46,576 nt of DNA from Alphaproteobacteria bacterium. GTDB lineage: Bacteria; Pseudomonadota; Alphaproteobacteria; SHVV01. Both the position numbers and the translations under genes were made by a program. The stretch is taken from the NCBI GenBank assembly GCA_009694095.1, contig SHVV01000005.1, positions 1-46,576 of the forward strand, written 5' to 3'. A model generated the notes under the pieces. The model made no database searches. It had not been told where the DNA came from and saw only the letters and a list, made by a program, of their open reading frames with translations. Below, piece after piece: positions 37,001 to 45,474 of this stretch; position 1 is the stretch's first letter, and every line of letters begins with the position of its first letter.

Positions 37001-37849
37001 CTACTCGTCGGCGATCGGGTTGCTTAGGAGGCCGACCTTGGAGATTTCGACCTCGACTGTATCGCCAGCCTTCATCCAGAGCGGCGGCTTGCGCGCCGCG
37101 CCGACGCCCGAGGGCGTCCCGGTCGAGATCACGTCGCCCGGCATTAGCTCGGTGAATCCGGAGATGTACTCGATGCAGTGCGCGACCGTGTAGGTCATGT
37201 CGCCGGTATTGGTCTTCTGCACCACCTTGCCGTTCAGTCGCGTCTCGAGTTCGAGGTTCTGCACATCGCCCACTTCTTCGGGCGTGACCAGATAGGGCCC
37301 AAACCCGCCGGTCTTGGGAAAGTTCTTGCCTGGCGTGAACTGCGTCGTGTGGCGCTGCCAGTCGCGCACGCTGCCGTCGTTATAGCAGGCGTAGCCGGCG
37401 ACGTAATCGAGCGCGTTGGCGCGCGGGATATAGCGCCCGGTGCGGCCGATCACCAACGCAAGCTCGCCCTCGAAATCGAGTCGCTCCGAAACCTTGGGCC
37501 GGACGATCGGCTGGTTGTGGCCAACCTGGGCCGAGGTGAAGCGCGTGAAGATCGAGGGATGCTCGGTCTTGTCGCGCCCAGTCTCGATCCGGTGCGCCTC
37601 GTAGTTCAAGCCGACCAACAGAATTTTGTCCGGGTCCCACACCACCGGCAAGAACGTCACGTCCTTGATCTTGGTGTCAGCCGCCTCGCCGGCCGCGGCC
37701 GTCGCCAGCGCATGCAGCGCCCCGGCCTTGAGCACGGCGCACAGAGTCGGATATTTTTGGCTCAGTTTGTTGCTGACGGTCACGAGGCCATCGCCTCGGA
37801 CCACCCCGTACGCCGGCCGGCCACCCGACAGATAACTCGCTACTTTCAT
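37001..37849 (-). CDS. Fumarylacetoacetate hydrolase family protein
   Basis: The 282-residue protein has the FAH catalytic domain from about residue 75. Metal ligands are visible as E127 and E129 (DFEGELALVIG) and D158 (CYNDGSVRDWQ), with the conserved GKNFPKTGGFGPYLV, and the C-terminal GDVISTGTPSGVG. The family includes 2-hydroxyhepta-2,4-diene-1,7-dioate isomerase, fumarylpyruvate hydrolase and acylpyruvases; sequence length and motifs fit these single-domain enzymes. It probably acts on a ring-cleavage product of an aromatic compound. It lies divergent from the alpha/beta hydrolase gene. Confidence 0.9.
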   Translation of the reverse strand: MKVASYLSGGRPAYGVVRGDGLVTVSNKLSQKYPTLCAVLKAGALHALATAAAGEAADTKIKDVTFLPVVWDPDKILLVGLNYEAHRIETGRDKTEHPSIFTRFTSAQVGHNQPIVRPKVSERLDFEGELALVIGRTGRYIPRANALDYVAGYACYNDGSVRDWQRHTTQFTPGKNFPKTGGFGPYLVTPEEVGDVQNLELETRLNGKVVQKTNTGDMTYTVAHCIEYISGFTELMPGDVISTGTPSGVGAARKPPLWMKAGDTVEVEISKVGLLSNPIADE

Positions 37850-37945
37850 GTGACGTTTCCCCCTCGCGACGAAGCTGGAATTGGGTTATAGCCGCTTCAC
37901 CACGCCGTCGCCAATTGCAGCATTCTCCCGGTCGTAGGGGGTAGT

Positions 37946-37962
37946 GGAGGGGTCGACCCTCC
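37946..37962. repeat. Short GC-rich palindrome upstream of the alpha/beta hydrolase gene
   Basis: GGAGGG (37946-37951) and CCCTCC (37957-37962) flank GTCGA. It lies 15 nt before the ATG at 37978 and may also influence translation. Confidence 0.55.
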
Positions 37963-37977
37963 TTAGGAAAGAACATC

Positions 37978-38781
37978 ATGCCGATCGCCAAGATCAACAA
38001 TCATGCCATGTATTACGAGGTTCACGGTTCGGGCCCGCCGCTCGTTTGCTCCGGCGGCTGGGGAACGTTCTGCCACGGCGAGGATAAGCACATCCCGCGC
38101 GGCCTGACCGATCGCTATTCGGTCGTGATCTTCGACCACCGCGGCATCGGCGCATCGACTGACGATCCCAAGGTGCCGTCGTCGATGCGGCTTTACGCCG
38201 ACGACATCGTCGGTCTGATGGCGCATCTCGGTCACGAAAAGTTCCACATGCTCGGCATGGTCGGCATGGGCGCCTGCGTCGGCCAGGAGATCGCGATCAA
38301 CTATCCCGACAAGATCCGCAGCCTCGTCAACATGGGCTGTTGGGCTTACGCCGACGAGCACTTCAAGGGCCAAATGGAGATGTTCACGACGCTGCACGCC
38401 GAGGTCGGGTTTTACGCCTTTCAGCTTTGCGTCGTGCTGCACTCCTTCACGCCCGAATACTTCAACGATAAAAAATCCGTTCTGCTCGGGCCGAACGGCG
38501 GCTGGAAGGACCTGATCGGCAAGGTCGCCGCGCACAAGCGCTTCGTCAACGCCTGCATCACCCATCACGCGATCGATCGCTTGGACAAAGTCACCTGCCC
38601 GACCCTGGTGATCCACGCCGGTCGCGATGCCGTCACGTCGCCACGCCTCACAGTGCCGGTCGAAAAAGCGATCCGCGGCGCCGAGGGGGTGATGTTCGAC
38701 GACATGGCCCACGTCGTCGCCGGCAAAGAGCAGAAGATCCGCTTCTCGAACCTGCTCACGGACTTTTTCGGCAAGCATTGA
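37978..38781 (+). CDS. Alpha/beta-fold hydrolase with non-canonical nucleophile region
   Basis: The 267-residue protein follows the alpha/beta hydrolase pattern: YEVHGSGPPLV with oxyanion region GGWGT, FDHRGIGAS, and a C-terminal VIHAGRDAVTSP (acid) and DMAHVVAG (histidine). The nucleophile elbow, normally GxSxG, reads LGMVGMGACVGQEIA: either Gly replaces Ser, or the Cys in GACVG is the nucleophile. The acid and histidine appear retained, so activity is possible with cysteine. It lies between an FAH-family gene and a CoA-transferase gene, in a catabolic context. Substrate unknown. Confidence 0.85.
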   Translation: MPIAKINNHAMYYEVHGSGPPLVCSGGWGTFCHGEDKHIPRGLTDRYSVVIFDHRGIGASTDDPKVPSSMRLYADDIVGLMAHLGHEKFHMLGMVGMGACVGQEIAINYPDKIRSLVNMGCWAYADEHFKGQMEMFTTLHAEVGFYAFQLCVVLHSFTPEYFNDKKSVLLGPNGGWKDLIGKVAAHKRFVNACITHHAIDRLDKVTCPTLVIHAGRDAVTSPRLTVPVEKAIRGAEGVMFDDMAHVVAGKEQKIRFSNLLTDFFGKH

Positions 38782-38805
38782 GCGGGCGTACCACTACTTG
38801 ACTGG

Positions 38806-38892
38806 CCTTCCCTATCGGCGCACGGGGAGGGTAGCGAGTAGGTCGTGACCGGCCCCGCCCCTACTCCCTCCCGCTGATGCCCTGGGGAGGGG
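38806..38892. repeat. GC-rich palindromic intergenic stretch
   Basis: It contains GAGTAG with CTACTC (38836-38841 and 38861-38866) and CCCTCCC with GGGGAGGGG near 38866-38892. It lies between the hydrolase and CoA-transferase genes and resembles the other GC-rich palindromes of the window. Confidence 0.5.
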
Positions 38893-38923
38893 CGAAAAAA
38901 TGACTGTGGATACGGAGGAGACG

Positions 38924-40294
38924 ATGGCGCGAATGAAAAAGAAGCGTGCGGCGAAACGAGCGGCCAAGCGCGGTCCGACCCGTGCGGCCAAGTCAGTGAA
39001 GAAAACATCTGGCCAAAAATCGAGCGCAAAGCGCGTCGCGGCGCGTGCGCCTCGAGTAACGCCGCTCGCCGCCGCCCGCGCGCGCGCCCAAGCCTCCAGC
39101 CGCCAAGGCCCGCTCGCGGGCTTGCGCGTGATCGAGATCGGCCAGATGCTGGCCGGACCCTACGTCGGCAGCCGCCTAGCCGATTTCGGTGCTGAGGTGA
39201 TCAAGGTCGAGGCGCCCGACCGCAAGGACCCTATGCGAGTCTGGGGCGAGAACAAAGTGAACGGCACCGGGCTCTGGTGGTCGTGGCTTTCGCGCAACAA
39301 GAAGTGCGTGACGGCCAATCTGCGCGACCCGCGCGGCGTCGATCTGATCCGCAAGCTCTGCGCCACGTCCGACGCGTTGGTCGAGAACTTCCGCCCCGGC
39401 ACGCTCGAGGAATGGGGCATCGGCCCGGCCGAGTTGCACAAGATCAACCCGCGCCTCGTGATCTGCCGCGTCTCGGGCTGGGGCCAGGATGGACCCTATT
39501 CGCAGCGCCCCGGCTTCGCGTCCGTCGGCGAGGCGATGGGCGGCTTCCGCCACGTTAACGGCTTTCCCGGCGAGCCGCCGGTGCGCATGGGCATTTCGCT
39601 CGGCGACTCGCTCACCGGCATGTTCGCCACCCAGGGCGTGCTGATGGCGCTCTATTGGCGCGACGCCATGGGCGGCGGCAAGGGCCAGGTGATCGACGCC
39701 TCGATCATCGACTCCTGCTTCGCCTTCATGGAAAGCACCGTCCCCGACTACGTCAAGTTCGGCACCGTGCGCGGGCCCTCAGGGACGGGCCTGGCCGGCG
39801 TCGTGCCGTCCAATATCTTCAAATCGAAGGATGGCGTCTGGGTGGTGATCGCCGCCAACGTCGATCCGATGTACCAGCGCTTCTGCAAGGCGATGGAGCG
39901 GCCCGATCTGGCGCAGTACGCGACCCACGATCTGCGGGCGCAGAACCGCGCCACGATCGAGCAGGCGATCACCGCTTGGGCCGGTGCCCGCACCGCAGCC
40001 GAGATCGACACCATCTTAAACGACAACAACGTCGTCGTCGGCCCGATCTATTCGGCGGCCGAGATGGTCAAGGACCCGCACTTCCAGGCCCGCGGCATGA
40101 TCCAACCGGCGCACGACGACTTCTACGGCGACATCGTCGTGCCGGCGATGACGCCGCGCTTCTCGGAAACCATGGGCCGGATGGAGTGGCTGGGCCCGCC
40201 GGCAATGGGTGCCCACAACCAGGACGTCTATGGCCGGATCTTAGGGATGAGCGCCGATCAGTTGGGCGGGTTCAAGAAGGCGGGAGTGATTTAG
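38924..40294 (+). CDS. CaiB/BaiF-type (class III) CoA-transferase with Lys/Ala-rich N-terminal tail
   Basis: The 456-residue protein has a basic tail of about 60 residues (KKKRAAKRAAKRG, RAAKSVKKTSGQKSSAKR) followed by the class III CoA-transferase fold: LAGLRVIEIGQMLAGPY, DFGAEVIKVEAP, VENFRPGTLEEWG, and the catalytic Asp at D228 (GISLGDSLTG). It moves CoA between carboxylic acids, typically from succinyl-CoA or acetyl-CoA to an unusual acid. The tail resembles histone H1-like proteins and is not part of the normal fold. The ATG at 38924 has a GGAGGAG site; an in-frame ATG at 38900 is an alternative. The true acceptor is unknown. Confidence 0.92.
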   Translation: MARMKKKRAAKRAAKRGPTRAAKSVKKTSGQKSSAKRVAARAPRVTPLAAARARAQASSRQGPLAGLRVIEIGQMLAGPYVGSRLADFGAEVIKVEAPDRKDPMRVWGENKVNGTGLWWSWLSRNKKCVTANLRDPRGVDLIRKLCATSDALVENFRPGTLEEWGIGPAELHKINPRLVICRVSGWGQDGPYSQRPGFASVGEAMGGFRHVNGFPGEPPVRMGISLGDSLTGMFATQGVLMALYWRDAMGGGKGQVIDASIIDSCFAFMESTVPDYVKFGTVRGPSGTGLAGVVPSNIFKSKDGVWVVIAANVDPMYQRFCKAMERPDLAQYATHDLRAQNRATIEQAITAWAGARTAAEIDTILNDNNVVVGPIYSAAEMVKDPHFQARGMIQPAHDDFYGDIVVPAMTPRFSETMGRMEWLGPPAMGAHNQDVYGRILGMSADQLGGFKKAGVI

Positions 40295-40299
40295 CTTTG

Positions 40300-40325
40300 C
40301 CACCCCCCTTCGAGGGGAGGGGTGG
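40300..40325. repeat. Hairpin downstream of the CoA-transferase gene
   Basis: CCACCCC (40300-40306) pairs with GGGGTGG (40319-40325), with an inner CCCC/GGGG around TTCGA. It follows the stop by a few bases. It could terminate transcription, but no T run is present; it belongs to the same class as the other GC-rich palindromes. Confidence 0.5.
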
Positions 40326-40473
40326 GGGCCTTCGCGACCGTTGCGACAGCAACGCCGTCCCGCGGCGACGCCGTGCAGCACCCTATCGCGCGGACCGTTC
40401 CCTCGAGCGCGGAATGGCGAGCGAGGCCGAGAATGTTAAGGTAGACGACCTCCAGCCCCACCGCCAACCACGC

Positions 40474-40896
40474 ATGCGTCGCCCGATCGTCCTTTTCGTC
40501 CTCGCGTCGGCCTCCCTCGTCGCGGCTTGTCTCGCCGCCCCGGTCGCCGCCGAACCGATCGGCCTTTGGCTCACCGAGGGCGGCAAGTCGCGGGTTAAGA
40601 TCGAGCCGTGCGCCGAGCGGCTATGCGGCACGATCGTCTGGCTGCGCGAGGATCTCCCGGGCATCGATGCACGCAACGAGGGCGAGGCGCTCCGCGCCCG
40701 CCCGATCCTCGGCATCACGTTGATCGCCGGCTTCAAGCCGAGCGGCGAGGCGCGCTGGAACGGCGGTACCATTTACAACCCCGAGGATGGCCGCACCTAC
40801 GATTCGAAGATCGAACTCGCCGACCCGCACACACTGCGAGTGAGCGGTTGCGTCCTCTTCTTCTGCAAGGCGCAACACTGGACCAGGGTTGAGTAG
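40474..40896 (+). CDS. DUF2147 family secreted protein
   Basis: From the ATG at 40474 the 140-residue product starts with a signal peptide (MRRPIVLFVLASASLVAACLAAPVAA, cleavage probably before EPIG). The mature part has the DUF2147 pattern: GLWLTEGGKSRVKIEPC, LCGTIVWL, LIAGFKPSGE, IYNPEDGRTYDSKIEL and a C-terminal GCVLFFCKAQHWTRVE. Two conserved Cys pairs could form disulfides. The family is envelope-associated and of unknown function. An in-frame ATG at 40414 would extend the N-terminus ahead of the signal peptide and is unlikely. Confidence 0.85.
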   Translation: MRRPIVLFVLASASLVAACLAAPVAAEPIGLWLTEGGKSRVKIEPCAERLCGTIVWLREDLPGIDARNEGEALRARPILGITLIAGFKPSGEARWNGGTIYNPEDGRTYDSKIELADPHTLRVSGCVLFFCKAQHWTRVE

Positions 40897-40924
40897 ACGG
40901 CTCTGTCTCGCGCTCCGAGCCGTC
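40896..40924. terminator. Hairpin between convergent DUF2147 and outer-membrane protein genes
   Basis: GACGGCTC (40896-40903) pairs perfectly with GAGCCGTC (40917-40924) across a 13-nt loop. It overlaps both stop codons. There is no T run, so it may act as a bidirectional stop only weakly. Confidence 0.5.
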
Positions 40925-42359
40925 AGAACTCGTAAGTCATGATTAGCTGCCCGAGCCAGATCGTGCGGTTGTTGGCATCGGTCGTGCCGAGCGCTTGTTT
41001 TTGTCCCGCGCCGGGACGGCCGAGGCCGAGGCCTGGCGAAACCGTGACCCCAGCTACCGGCGTGGTCCATTCAAGCCACACGTCGTATTCGTCCATCAGT
41101 CGGCGCGAGCGCGCACCAACCTGGGATGGGCGGTCGAAGTCGTGGTGGAAATAGGCGAACCCCGCCTTCAGGGTGTCGGCGATCGGCTCGATATCGAGCC
41201 CGAGGTGATGAGTGTCGAGGTTGCTATTGGCGCCGACGTACTGGCTGAAGATCTGCCCCTGCGTCCAGGTGGTAGCGCCGCGCGCCCCGGCGTCGGAGTA
41301 GAGCGGATCCCACGAGCGATCGATCGTATCGGTCGTGTCGGCGTCGCCGCTGAAGTGCGCATAGCGCCACGTGAGCGACGGTTTCCAAGGTAGTTGCGAG
41401 AACGTGTATTGGGGTTGCGCATACCAAGCGCCGGCACGAACTGACCCCCCGGTCGCGCCATTGCTATTGCGCTCCAGGGCCCATTCGCCAAAGAGCTTGA
41501 GGTCGGGCACGCTCGACAGAAACGCTCCGCCGGCCCTTAGGCTGTAGACGCTAAGCCCGTCGCGATTACCGGCGAGCGAAGCACCGTCGGCGCCGGCAAA
41601 GGAAAATGCGACGTCTGCAGCGAACACTTTGATGTAGGTCAAAGCCACGTACCACTTGCGCTGATCATACTCGCGCCGACCCTCGTCGTTCCCCTTCGAT
41701 GCGAACCATTCGAGGTTGACGCCGTGGAGTTTGGTTGCGGGGTTATCGCCGCCGTGCATGAGCTTCTGATCAACCCCCGCTTCGAGGCGGAAAAAGTCGG
41801 CGCGCACCGGCTCGGTATTCAGCCTGACGATCGCGGTGCGTTCGAAAACGTTTCGCGGCCCGAGGTAGTAGGCTGCACGGCCGCCACCGTCGAGCGTGCC
41901 GTTCACAATCAGGAATCCGTCGCCGACGGCGAACTCCTGATTGCCAAACGAGACGTCCAATCCGTTGGGTGGCAGGACCGAGTCAAACAACGGCCCGGAG
42001 CGCCAACCCGCGGCGAGATCGTTGATCGCCAGGTGTTCCGGGCGGTCCGAGGTCGTCGAAGCTGCACCGGCTTCCCCGGCGCCGCGGGTCGCCGTGCCCA
42101 CGACCGAGGCCTTGCCATAAGCTTCGCCGTAGTCAAAGGAATCCCAATCGAATTCGAGTCCCGGTTTGAAGAAAAATTCGCTCCATTGTCGCCCACCGCG
42201 GCGCACGCCATCGCGGCCGACGGAGCCGATTCCGTGCTGCGCGTTTTGGACGGATTGAAAACTCGATGCGACGTCGAAAGTCATGCGAAGCTCGACCGGA
42301 GCGAGGTTGAACTTAAATCCAGGTTCGTCGTCGGCCGCCGCCGGGTTGGCGAACGCCAT
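40923..42359 (-). CDS. Outer-membrane beta-barrel protein, porin-like
   Basis: The product is at least 478 residues, rich in amphipathic beta-strands with aromatic girdles (for example WYVALTYIKVFAADVAFSF, LSVYSLRAGGAFL and LKLFGEWALERNS), and ends in LIMTYEF, the C-terminal aromatic residue typical of BAM-assembled barrels. It probably forms a porin-type channel. I see no specific family. The N-terminus is uncertain: the ATG at 42359 leaves only nine residues before the mature-looking DDEPGFKF, whereas the frame continues upstream with a signal-like STLAAAAAAFIM but no ATG. A well-spaced GGAG-ATG at 42469 is in another frame. Confidence 0.75.
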   Translation of the reverse strand: MAFANPAAADDEPGFKFNLAPVELRMTFDVASSFQSVQNAQHGIGSVGRDGVRRGGRQWSEFFFKPGLEFDWDSFDYGEAYGKASVVGTATRGAGEAGAASTTSDRPEHLAINDLAAGWRSGPLFDSVLPPNGLDVSFGNQEFAVGDGFLIVNGTLDGGGRAAYYLGPRNVFERTAIVRLNTEPVRADFFRLEAGVDQKLMHGGDNPATKLHGVNLEWFASKGNDEGRREYDQRKWYVALTYIKVFAADVAFSFAGADGASLAGNRDGLSVYSLRAGGAFLSSVPDLKLFGEWALERNSNGATGGSVRAGAWYAQPQYTFSQLPWKPSLTWRYAHFSGDADTTDTIDRSWDPLYSDAGARGATTWTQGQIFSQYVGANSNLDTHHLGLDIEPIADTLKAGFAYFHHDFDRPSQVGARSRRLMDEYDVWLEWTTPVAGVTVSPGLGLGRPGAGQKQALGTTDANNRTIWLGQLIMTYEF

Positions 42360-42525
42360 GATGAACGCCGCCGCAGCCGCGGCGAGGGTGCTAGGTGGGG
42401 ATATCGGTTTCAGCGCGCTTAACGAGTAGCTATCAGGAGGAAGTCGAGGAAGTTGCTTAGTGAAATCATTGTCGCTCCGGTGAAGTAGAAATCGCGCTTA
42501 TTGAGAAATTCTATTACGCGCCAGG

Positions 42526-43362
42526 CTACGTCCCGACCTTGAGCGGCCCGACCAGGCCGCGCAGGCAGGCAATCACCGAGAGCGCGGTGATCTTGCCGGT
42601 CGCCGGATTCTCGACGCTCGGCACGTTCTCGATCGTCATCCGGAACCGCGCCTCGTCCGACTCGACCTCGATCGAGTGGGTGTTGCGATCAACCGTTGGG
42701 TCGGCCCAGATTTCGAGCCGGGTCTGGTCGGGGCCGATGCCGGCCAAGCCTAGCGCGGCGGCGACGTTGACGTTGGCGGGAAATCCCTTGGCGCCGTCAC
42801 GGGCCGAGCCGTCGAACACCTTGGTCGGAGCGTTCACTCGCTCGACGTCGATGCCCATCTCGACCAGATACGGCGCGCCCTTGAGCGAAAGCGGCGGTTT
42901 GCGCGTCACCATGGTGATCGAACGGATCGTGCCCTCGGCCGCGGCGCGCACCGCATCGAGCCCCAGCAGCGCGCCGGTCGCCAGGATGATGCGCCCGCCG
43001 TGGCGTTTGGCCAGCTCGACGACTTCCGGGTGCGCCAACAACCCAGCACCCGAGACCGTCACCAGCACGCGACCGGCCTCGAGCGCAGGCTGGGCGATGG
43101 CGATGAAGGCGGCGCGCGGCACGCACTCGACGATCACATCGCAGGCGGACGCGAGCCCCGCCGCGTCGACCAGCGGTACCGGGCGCGTCAAGACGGCCAT
43201 CGCGTGCCCGGCCTTCGCCTGGTCGCGCGCGCACACCGCCGAGAGTTCGAGCCCGGCGATACCGCGGTCGAGCGCGGCGGCGACCTTGCGCCCGATCGTG
43301 CCGAAGCCGGCGATGCCCACTTTCAGCGGCGCGCGGGCGGCGTTGGGAACTTCAATGCTCAT
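42526..43362 (-). CDS. nadX: L-aspartate dehydrogenase-like oxidoreductase (NadX family)
   Basis: The 278-residue protein has a Rossmann motif (VGIAGFGTIGRKVAAAL, residues 15-31) and an aspartate dehydrogenase-type C-terminal domain (KVFDGSARDGAKGFPANVNVAAALGLAG, DRNTHSIEVESD, VENPATGKITALS). The histidine in NTHSIEVE is a likely catalytic residue. NadX converts aspartate to iminoaspartate with NAD(P), feeding NAD synthesis, or acts in amino-acid catabolism. The quinolinate synthase gene usually linked to NadX is not present, so the pathway is uncertain. The start overlaps the stop of the upstream small membrane protein gene by 4 nt. Confidence 0.82.
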   Translation of the reverse strand: MSIEVPNAARAPLKVGIAGFGTIGRKVAAALDRGIAGLELSAVCARDQAKAGHAMAVLTRPVPLVDAAGLASACDVIVECVPRAAFIAIAQPALEAGRVLVTVSGAGLLAHPEVVELAKRHGGRIILATGALLGLDAVRAAAEGTIRSITMVTRKPPLSLKGAPYLVEMGIDVERVNAPTKVFDGSARDGAKGFPANVNVAAALGLAGIGPDQTRLEIWADPTVDRNTHSIEVESDEARFRMTIENVPSVENPATGKITALSVIACLRGLVGPLKVGT

Positions 43363-43790
43363 CGGGGCGGTCTTTCGTTGCCGGGCGGGTCGGCGGTGAG
43401 TTCGTGGTAACGCAAAGTCGCGCGCACGGCGGTAATGAAGAAGATGACGAAGAAAAGCGCAAGCAGGATCGCGAGCGAGCGCGGGCTATGCTGAAATGCC
43501 GCTCCGCGTTCGAGCACAAAAAGGATAAGCGCCGCGCCGGCCGCCAGGCGCGACATCGAGCGGATGCCGAACGCCAGCAGCGCCCATGCGGCGGCGGCCG
43601 CGACGTTCAACCACGGCGTCGGCGCCAGGTCAAGCGAGCGTGAGAGATCGGGCGAGAATGCAGCATAAAGCGCGACGAACACAGCGGCGATGACGCCGCG
43701 CGTCGCGGCGTCGCGCGCCGCCTCGGCGCTGGCGATCGCCGGCCACAAGAATTCGCGGGCGCGACCGGCGTCGAAACCGCCTTGGCTCAT
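43359..43790 (-). CDS. Small hypothetical membrane protein
   Basis: The 143-residue protein has four hydrophobic segments (GVIAAVFVALYAAFS near 32, WLNVAAAAAWALLAFGI near 60, LAAGAALILFVLERG near 82 and LAILLALFFVIFFITAV near 105). No family is recognised. Its stop overlaps the start of the NadX-like gene by 4 nt, so it may be co-translated with it. The context gives no clear function. Confidence 0.7.
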   Translation of the reverse strand: MSQGGFDAGRAREFLWPAIASAEAARDAATRGVIAAVFVALYAAFSPDLSRSLDLAPTPWLNVAAAAAWALLAFGIRSMSRLAAGAALILFVLERGAAFQHSPRSLAILLALFFVIFFITAVRATLRYHELTADPPGNERPPR

Positions 43791-43854
43791 CGACGGCTGC
43801 TCGTGCCGGCGCCGTTCGCGCGTCCAAGCCTCGACTGCGACGCGACGCGATCGC

Positions 43855-45474
43855 TCACTGGCCGGGCCGCGTCTTGACGGGGCGCATTCCGGCCGGGAGA
43901 TTGGTGTGGCGGTCGCCGGTCGCCGAGGTGAGCTGACGCTGGATCAGACCTTGGACGCGGCTCAGGTCGGCGCCGGCGAGTTCGGCTTGGAACAGATTGG
44001 CGCCCGACAGGTCGGCGCCGCACATCGTCGCGCCGCGCAGGTTGCTTTTGTAAAAGTCGACGCTTCGGAGCTTGGCAACGTTGAAATTGGCGCCCTTGCC
44101 GCGCACGCCCGTCAGCGTCGCGCCGCGCAGATCAGCCGCTTCGAGATTAGTGTCGTGAAGGACGGCGTCGGTGAGATTCGAATCTCTAAGGTCGGCGCTG
44201 ACGAGATCCACGTTGGAGAAGTCGCGGCCCGAGAGGTCCTCGCCCATCAGGAAAGCGCGCGCGCCCTCGCTGCCGCGGGTCGCGAGCCATGTCTGGTGCT
44301 GATCGAGTACACGCTCAACGTTGACCGTCAGGTCGGAGTCCGCATTGATATCGGCCCCGGCGTCCTCTGTTTCGAGAGCGACCAAGCCATCGGCTTCGTC
44401 TTCGTCTTCGACTTCTTCGTCATCGTCCTCGTCGTCGAGCGTCTCCGAATCGTCGGGATCGTCCGATTCCGCGCCGGCCCGATCCGCTTGCACCGGCGGC
44501 GCGAACGTCGGATCAGCGCGCGCGGCGGCGAGATCGATTTCTTCTTCCTCTTCCGGTAAATCACCCGCCGCCTTGGCCGGCGGCGGCGCGAGCGAAGCGT
44601 AAAATTCATCGTCCTCCGTCATCGCGCGCTCCGAGGCAGTCTGCGGCGCGACCGGTTTTTCGACCGTATTCGCGGCCTGTATCGTCTCTCGTTCGGTGCG
44701 CAGCCGGCTCAAGATATCGGCGACGCTCGGCTCCACCACGGCGGCCGGAGCGGAGCGCGCCGTCTGGCGCACCACCGCCGCACGAACGGCCGCCACCGAT
44801 GCTTCGCTTTCGGGAGCACCGTGCGCTTTTTCGCCGACGGGCGAGTTGGGTCGAGCCCCGGCCGCTGGCGCCAGCCGCGCCGCATCGCGCAGGGTGTCGG
44901 TCGCCGAGCGCGGCGCTGGCGGCGCCCACGCCGAGGCGTCGAGGGTGAACCGCGGCATGGCCGCTGGAACCGGAACGATCGCCCTCCCGGTGCGCTTGGC
45001 GGCGCCGCGCCGCCGATCCCGGCCGATGTAGGAATCGATCCAAACGATGCGTCGCGGCGCCCACAGGGTCGCGATCACCCGCTTCAGGAACTCAGCCTGC
45101 GAGATCGGTTTGCGGAGAAGGCTCTCGACCCCGGCCTGGCAAGCGTCGCGCGGCAGATTTTTCTCGCCCGACTTGGAGACAAGGATGATCCGCAGATCCC
45201 GGCTCGAGCTTCGGTGCGGATCGCGCAATTGTCGAATTAGAGCGCCGGCGTTCGCGCTATCGATCAGGATATCGACCAAGCAGAGATCGATCTGCGTCCG
45301 CTGCATGCGATCGATCGCCTCGATTCCGGTTGAAACCGAGTAATAGTTATTGACGCCCTTGTGCAGCAGCACTTGCTGCGCCCACGCCCGAAAGCGCAGA
45401 TCTCCGTCGATCGCGAGAACGGAAAGCTGTCGCCAATCGGGCTCGGGCTTGTCGAGTGGGAAAGCAACCGCCAT
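43855..45474 (-). CDS. Response-regulator receiver domain fused to pentapeptide repeats
   Basis: The 539-residue protein begins with a receiver domain (about 15-140) bearing D23 and D25 (AIDGDLRF), the phosphoacceptor D68 (CLVDILID) and K122 (LLRKPISQ). A long disordered, Ala/Pro-rich middle follows, then a very acidic stretch near 340-375 (ETLDDEDDDEEVEDEDEADG). The C-terminal third has a helical linker HQTWLATRGSEGARAFL and pentapeptide repeats (SADLRDSNLTDAVLHDTNLE, GADLSGANLFQAELAGADL). No DNA-binding or enzymatic output domain is seen. This suggests a phosphorylation-controlled scaffold or inhibitor. No histidine kinase gene is adjacent. Confidence 0.85.
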   Translation of the reverse strand: MAVAFPLDKPEPDWRQLSVLAIDGDLRFRAWAQQVLLHKGVNNYYSVSTGIEAIDRMQRTQIDLCLVDILIDSANAGALIRQLRDPHRSSSRDLRIILVSKSGEKNLPRDACQAGVESLLRKPISQAEFLKRVIATLWAPRRIVWIDSYIGRDRRRGAAKRTGRAIVPVPAAMPRFTLDASAWAPPAPRSATDTLRDAARLAPAAGARPNSPVGEKAHGAPESEASVAAVRAAVVRQTARSAPAAVVEPSVADILSRLRTERETIQAANTVEKPVAPQTASERAMTEDDEFYASLAPPPAKAAGDLPEEEEEIDLAAARADPTFAPPVQADRAGAESDDPDDSETLDDEDDDEEVEDEDEADGLVALETEDAGADINADSDLTVNVERVLDQHQTWLATRGSEGARAFLMGEDLSGRDFSNVDLVSADLRDSNLTDAVLHDTNLEAADLRGATLTGVRGKGANFNVAKLRSVDFYKSNLRGATMCGADLSGANLFQAELAGADLSRVQGLIQRQLTSATGDRHTNLPAGMRPVKTRPGQ

